Under the pieces are notes generated by a model that was not told where the DNA came from, did no database searches, and saw only the letters and a list, made by a program, of their open reading frames with translations. A stretch of DNA of 64,000 bases from Diphasiastrum complanatum (Eukaryota > Streptophyta > Lycopodiopsida > Lycopodiales > Lycopodiaceae). A program made the translations under genes and the position numbers. The stretch's first letter is position 1, and every line of letters begins with the position of its first letter. Where the stretch lies: NCBI GenBank assembly GCA_029204225.1, contig CM055100.1:57232755-57296754 (forward strand), given 5' to 3'. This document shows positions 61,260 through 64,000 of this stretch, piece after piece.

Positions 61260-62200
61260 ATTTGAAGTCGTGCTAACTTACCCCAGTTGTCTATTAATAG
61301 CATATCTGTCATTTACTTGATTCACTTGAGTGCCTTTGTCACTAGATTCATTTGAATACAATCCGCCTCCAGACGATAAGCTGCATGCATGCACAAACAT
61401 GAATAACTATATAAGATTGGTTGAGTTCAAAATATGTCAATTTTTATACATTAGCTATACAACATTCATTCCTATATATTGTTTCTTACTTGTTTAAAAT
61501 TAGTTAATTCTTATCAATTATCTCTTAGACTATGTTGATGCTCATATGCTGAGTTTAAATTATGTTGATTAGACTTATACAGTGTTTCTTATTCATTCAG
61601 TTTAATTTAGATAATTTGTATACACTACTTATTATGTGTGCGTGTTGTAGCTTGTCAATGTAAACCTTACGTTCAAGAATGTAGATCGCCTTGAATGTCA
61701 CTTAAAAGATGCAGTTCATTAGTGAAACAAGCTAATAGTTTTCTTTGATTGCTTATTCTCTATTTGATTATTTTGCAATCTATCGAAATCTGACACATAG
61801 TAACCACTTATCCATCAAACATCCATCAGTTGATTCATTATGCTACTATGAATGGCATGTTGCAATGGATATAACAAAAAACCTTCACATTGCAAGCATA
61901 GGGAAAACTTCATAAAGAAATGTCTTCCACAAAGAACACAGTAAAATATTCCTCATTCTGTATGAAACGGATTTTATTTATTGATGTTCTATTGCTAAAA
62001 AAAAAATTACAATTAAATTACAAATGTGTTCCATTGACATGGAAAGGAACTTAGGACGCAAAAAACATCAAAATTTGTATGTATGATTCACAATCTCACA
62101 TATGAGTCTAGTATAGCATACCATACGAGTGTAGTATGATATAACATACCATGTATTATGAATGAGAAATCTAGTATGCAGCATTTTAAGCTTCTTTAAG
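61260..62200. other. AT-rich intergenic sequence, no gene seen
   Basis: No domain or repeat boundary was recognised between the protease relic and the X8 gene. Confidence 0.4.
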
Positions 62201-62210
62201 CTCTTTTCTT

Positions 62211-62555
62211 TGCAGCAGAGGCTGATGCATAGTTCAAACTGCAAAATTTGACATCACTTTGCTACAGGAAATACCTAGTTTTTGTCATGTGGTATTCACA
62301 CTTGAGTCATAAGAGAAATCAAGGTGAAAAATACCCAAAATTTTGCAATCATCTGCTGCAAAGTCACATTGCCTTCTTTGCTTTGTAGCAGAGGCTGATG
62401 CATAGTTCACAACTTCACAATGCAAAATTTGAAATCACTTTGCTACAGGAAGTACCTAGTTTTAGATGTAACATTATCATGAGTCATAAGAGAAATCATA
62501 AGCGAAAAATACCCAAAATTCGGCAATCATCTGATACAAAGTCACATTGCCTTCT
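62211..62555 (-). repeat. Tandem duplication, 173-bp period, at the 3' end of the X8 gene
   Basis: GCAGAGGCTGATGCATAGTTC occurs (one word per copy) at 62,215 and 62,388, with matching blocks through ACCCAAAATT and AGTCACATTGCCTTCT. The second copy ends at the stop codon of the X8 gene, so the duplicated unit is its 3' flank or 3' UTR. Confidence 0.88.
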
Positions 62556-64000
62556 CTAATGTAGACATGCAAGTAAAAGAATGAGGAATGCCAAAACAAG
62601 CCTCTTTCCGCTATGATGCCGAGAATTCGCCGCACCTCCGGTACTAAGGTCACTACATCCAACTTCAAAAAGTTAGGACTACTAGAAATCCCAAATCAGT
62701 GCACAAGCATCACAGATTTATAACAAGGATGAAGTTTATTGTCTAAAGCAGCATCAAACATTTTTTACTGTTAAAAGATGCGGAGGATTTACGATGGGGG
62801 GGGGGGGGGGGGGGCTGGTCTAGGCCCTTCTTCCCTGTGAAGGTAATCGCCCAGCGATTGGCTTCACACCGCAAAAGGGCCTTTGACTATTTCTAGCCAT
62901 GAAACACGATTTTCGGCTGTACTGTACACATAGAATTTATGAACCCTGGACGGTTCACCACGGTTCTAAGAACCGTACGATTCTCGAAATTTTTTGAGAA
63001 AAACCGTGGTGAACCATACAATTAATTAATTAATCAATTAATTTTTTTTTAAGTTTCCCACCCCAAAAAATAGCCTAAAAAAATTAGGGAGTGGATGCAG
63101 AATTAATACAGAATTAGTACAGTACAGTAGAGTAGCATACAATAGCAAACAAAGTACAGTAGCCAAAAAATACCCGAAATCTGTGAAATGAGGACCAAAA
63201 ATGCCTTGGGAAGGGTTCTTTTTTTTTTGGGGGGGGGGTTGGGTGGGGGGCGGGGCGTAATTAATTAATTATAGGAACCGCACCACGGTTCATGAACCCT
63301 GGTACGGTTCATCCCACGGTTCCAGGACCCACTGTTCTGAGAACCGTGGGTTCTATGACTCTACACTTTCTACATGAACTCTATAATATCTTTAACATGA
63401 AATAGTGGAATTACCTTCCTTGGTATGCACAGTTGCCATAACCTGCACACAAAAATCAAACGCCTCAATATAGGAAAGGTACTGATATGATTTAGCAGTA
63501 TTTGAATGCAATGGAATTGCACTGCCACAGAGCATTTAGACATAAGAGTGCAAATCTTTCTCTGTTTTTCTCTCCTGATCCCGAACTATTTGACAGGGAA
63601 TCACAGAGCTCAGAGCTTGATAGCAGACATCATTGTAAAAACCCATAAAGGTTGAGAATATATTTCATTCATCAAAATAAGCATTGTAGTGAAATTCCCC
63701 AAAAAAGACCAAAAGTGAACTTTTTTTTGTCATACAGAAAAGGAAAGTGTACTCACTAGGATCAGTACTGGTAATGGTGGCCATGCCTGAGAAAGCACAG
63801 GCACTTGGGTCCAAATTGTTGCTTTGATAGTAGCCATTGAAAGCATAGGATGCATGAGAAGACACTGTATCTGGAAGATAGCAAGGCTGTCCCGGTTGAA
63901 TAGCAGTGCAATCTACATGACCTGGTCCACAGGCCCAATTTAGGGCTTCCTGCAGGGCAGTGAAACTTGAAGAAGGAATGGCAACACAGTAAGTCTGATT
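62556..64000 (-). CDS. X8/CBM43 domain protein with GPI-anchor-like tail (3' part, three exons)
   Basis: Minus-strand exons: 64,000-63,757 (open at the window edge), 63,442-63,415 (28 bp) and 62,643-62,556 with the TAG stop. Exon 1 holds most of an X8 domain: QTYCVAIPSSSF, LNWACGPGHVDC, IQPGQPCYLPDT, HASYAFNGYYQ, ACAFSGMATIT. Donor CCTA|GTGAGT (phase 1) joins acceptor TGTGTGCAG|GTTATGG, giving DPSYGNCAYQG with the sixth conserved Cys. Donor GGAAG|GTAATT (phase 2) joins ACCTTAG|TACC, giving STGGAANSRHHSGKR and a hydrophobic end LVLAFLILLLACLH. Small residues before the tail suit a GPI attachment site. From family knowledge, X8/CBM43 modules bind callose, either as plasmodesmal PDCB-type proteins or at the C-terminus of GH17 glucanases. 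Which one applies depends on upstream exons not in view. The last exon is inferred from splice phase and tail character. Confidence 0.82.
62796..62814 (+). repeat. G19 homopolymer
   Basis: 19 consecutive G in the second intron of the X8 gene. Because the gene is on the minus strand, the transcript carries a C-run. Confidence 0.9.
62930..63356. repeat. Fold-back repeat rich in GAACCGTGGTTC words, possible MITE
   Basis: Two arms, about 62,936-63,040 and 63,258-63,356, each carry ATGAACCCTGG, ACGGTTCA and CACGGTTC. Inner edges are ATTAATTAATT on both sides. The words are themselves self-complementary. The outer ends (ATAGAA and TTCTAT) are inverted. A clear target-site duplication was not found. 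It lies wholly within the second intron of the X8 gene. Confidence 0.55.

Noticed and set aside
62477-62668. 63-codon minus-strand frame as a separate gene
   Set aside because: It overlaps, in another frame, the inferred last exon of the X8 gene, whose splice phase and GPI-like tail are better supported.

Overview
This is nuclear DNA from a land plant with a large, transposon-rich genome. The signs are plant-type Ty1/copia and Ty3/gypsy retrotransposons with tRNA-iMet and tRNA-Asp primer-binding sites, a plant ALP1-like (PIF/Harbinger-derived) protein, and a plant X8/CBM43 cell-wall gene. I cannot name the species. The very low gene density (two host genes in 64 kb), many solo LTRs and decayed nested elements suit a gymnosperm, a fern or another large plant genome.

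Host genes. (1) 20,427-21,809 (-): an intact 460-codon single-exon ALP1-like protein. It has a Harbinger transposase fold in which all three catalytic acidic positions are replaced. (2) 62,556-64,000+ (-): the 3' end of an X8/CBM43 gene, read here as three exons including a 28-bp microexon and a last exon that encodes a hydrophobic GPI-anchor-like tail. It runs off the right edge. A 173-bp tandem duplication lies just 3' of its stop codon, and a fold-back repeat and a G19 run lie in its second intron.

Retrotransposon layout. 0.27-1.6 kb and 9.7-11.4 kb: two 3' ends of one copia-like family, each with polypurine tract and LTR. 1.9-3.0 kb: two LTRs head to head, one holding (TC)88. 3.0-4.6 kb: a gypsy gag-protease relic (-). 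4.62-5.36, 12.22-12.90, 15.67-16.50 and 43.54-44.23 kb: solo LTRs, each with a perfect 5-bp target-site duplication; the last sits inside a copia element. 6.6-7.5 kb: a zinc-knuckle gag relic. 16.9-18.2 kb: a gypsy (chromovirus-like) integrase end plus LTR. 25.7-27.8 and 28.6-31.7 kb: two copia elements that keep gag, protease and integrase but lack reverse transcriptase. 31.92-37.80 kb: the best-preserved element, copia-derived and non-autonomous (TR-GAG-like), with both LTRs, TSD, PBS and PPT; it encodes gag and protease plus a long accessory reading frame, with no integrase, RT or RNase H. 40.3-45.1 kb: the only copia element here with all pol domains. 47.3-51.3 kb: a gypsy element lacking RT/RNase H. 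52.1-54.8 kb: a forward gypsy LTR followed by copia and gypsy gag fragments. 59.2-61.0 kb: an LTR with a tRNA-Asp-type PBS and (TC)65, next to a DGGS-type protease relic.

Other structure. Two adjacent minisatellites (52-bp and 31-bp units) at 45.99-46.43 kb, a G25 run at 46.6 kb, and an unrecognised coding relic at 56.58-57.99 kb that stays in one frame for about 470 codons with five stop codons. Nothing looks like a multi-gene operating system. The most interesting mobile unit is the gag-protease-accessory element and its relatives, which share a conserved stretch of unknown function.
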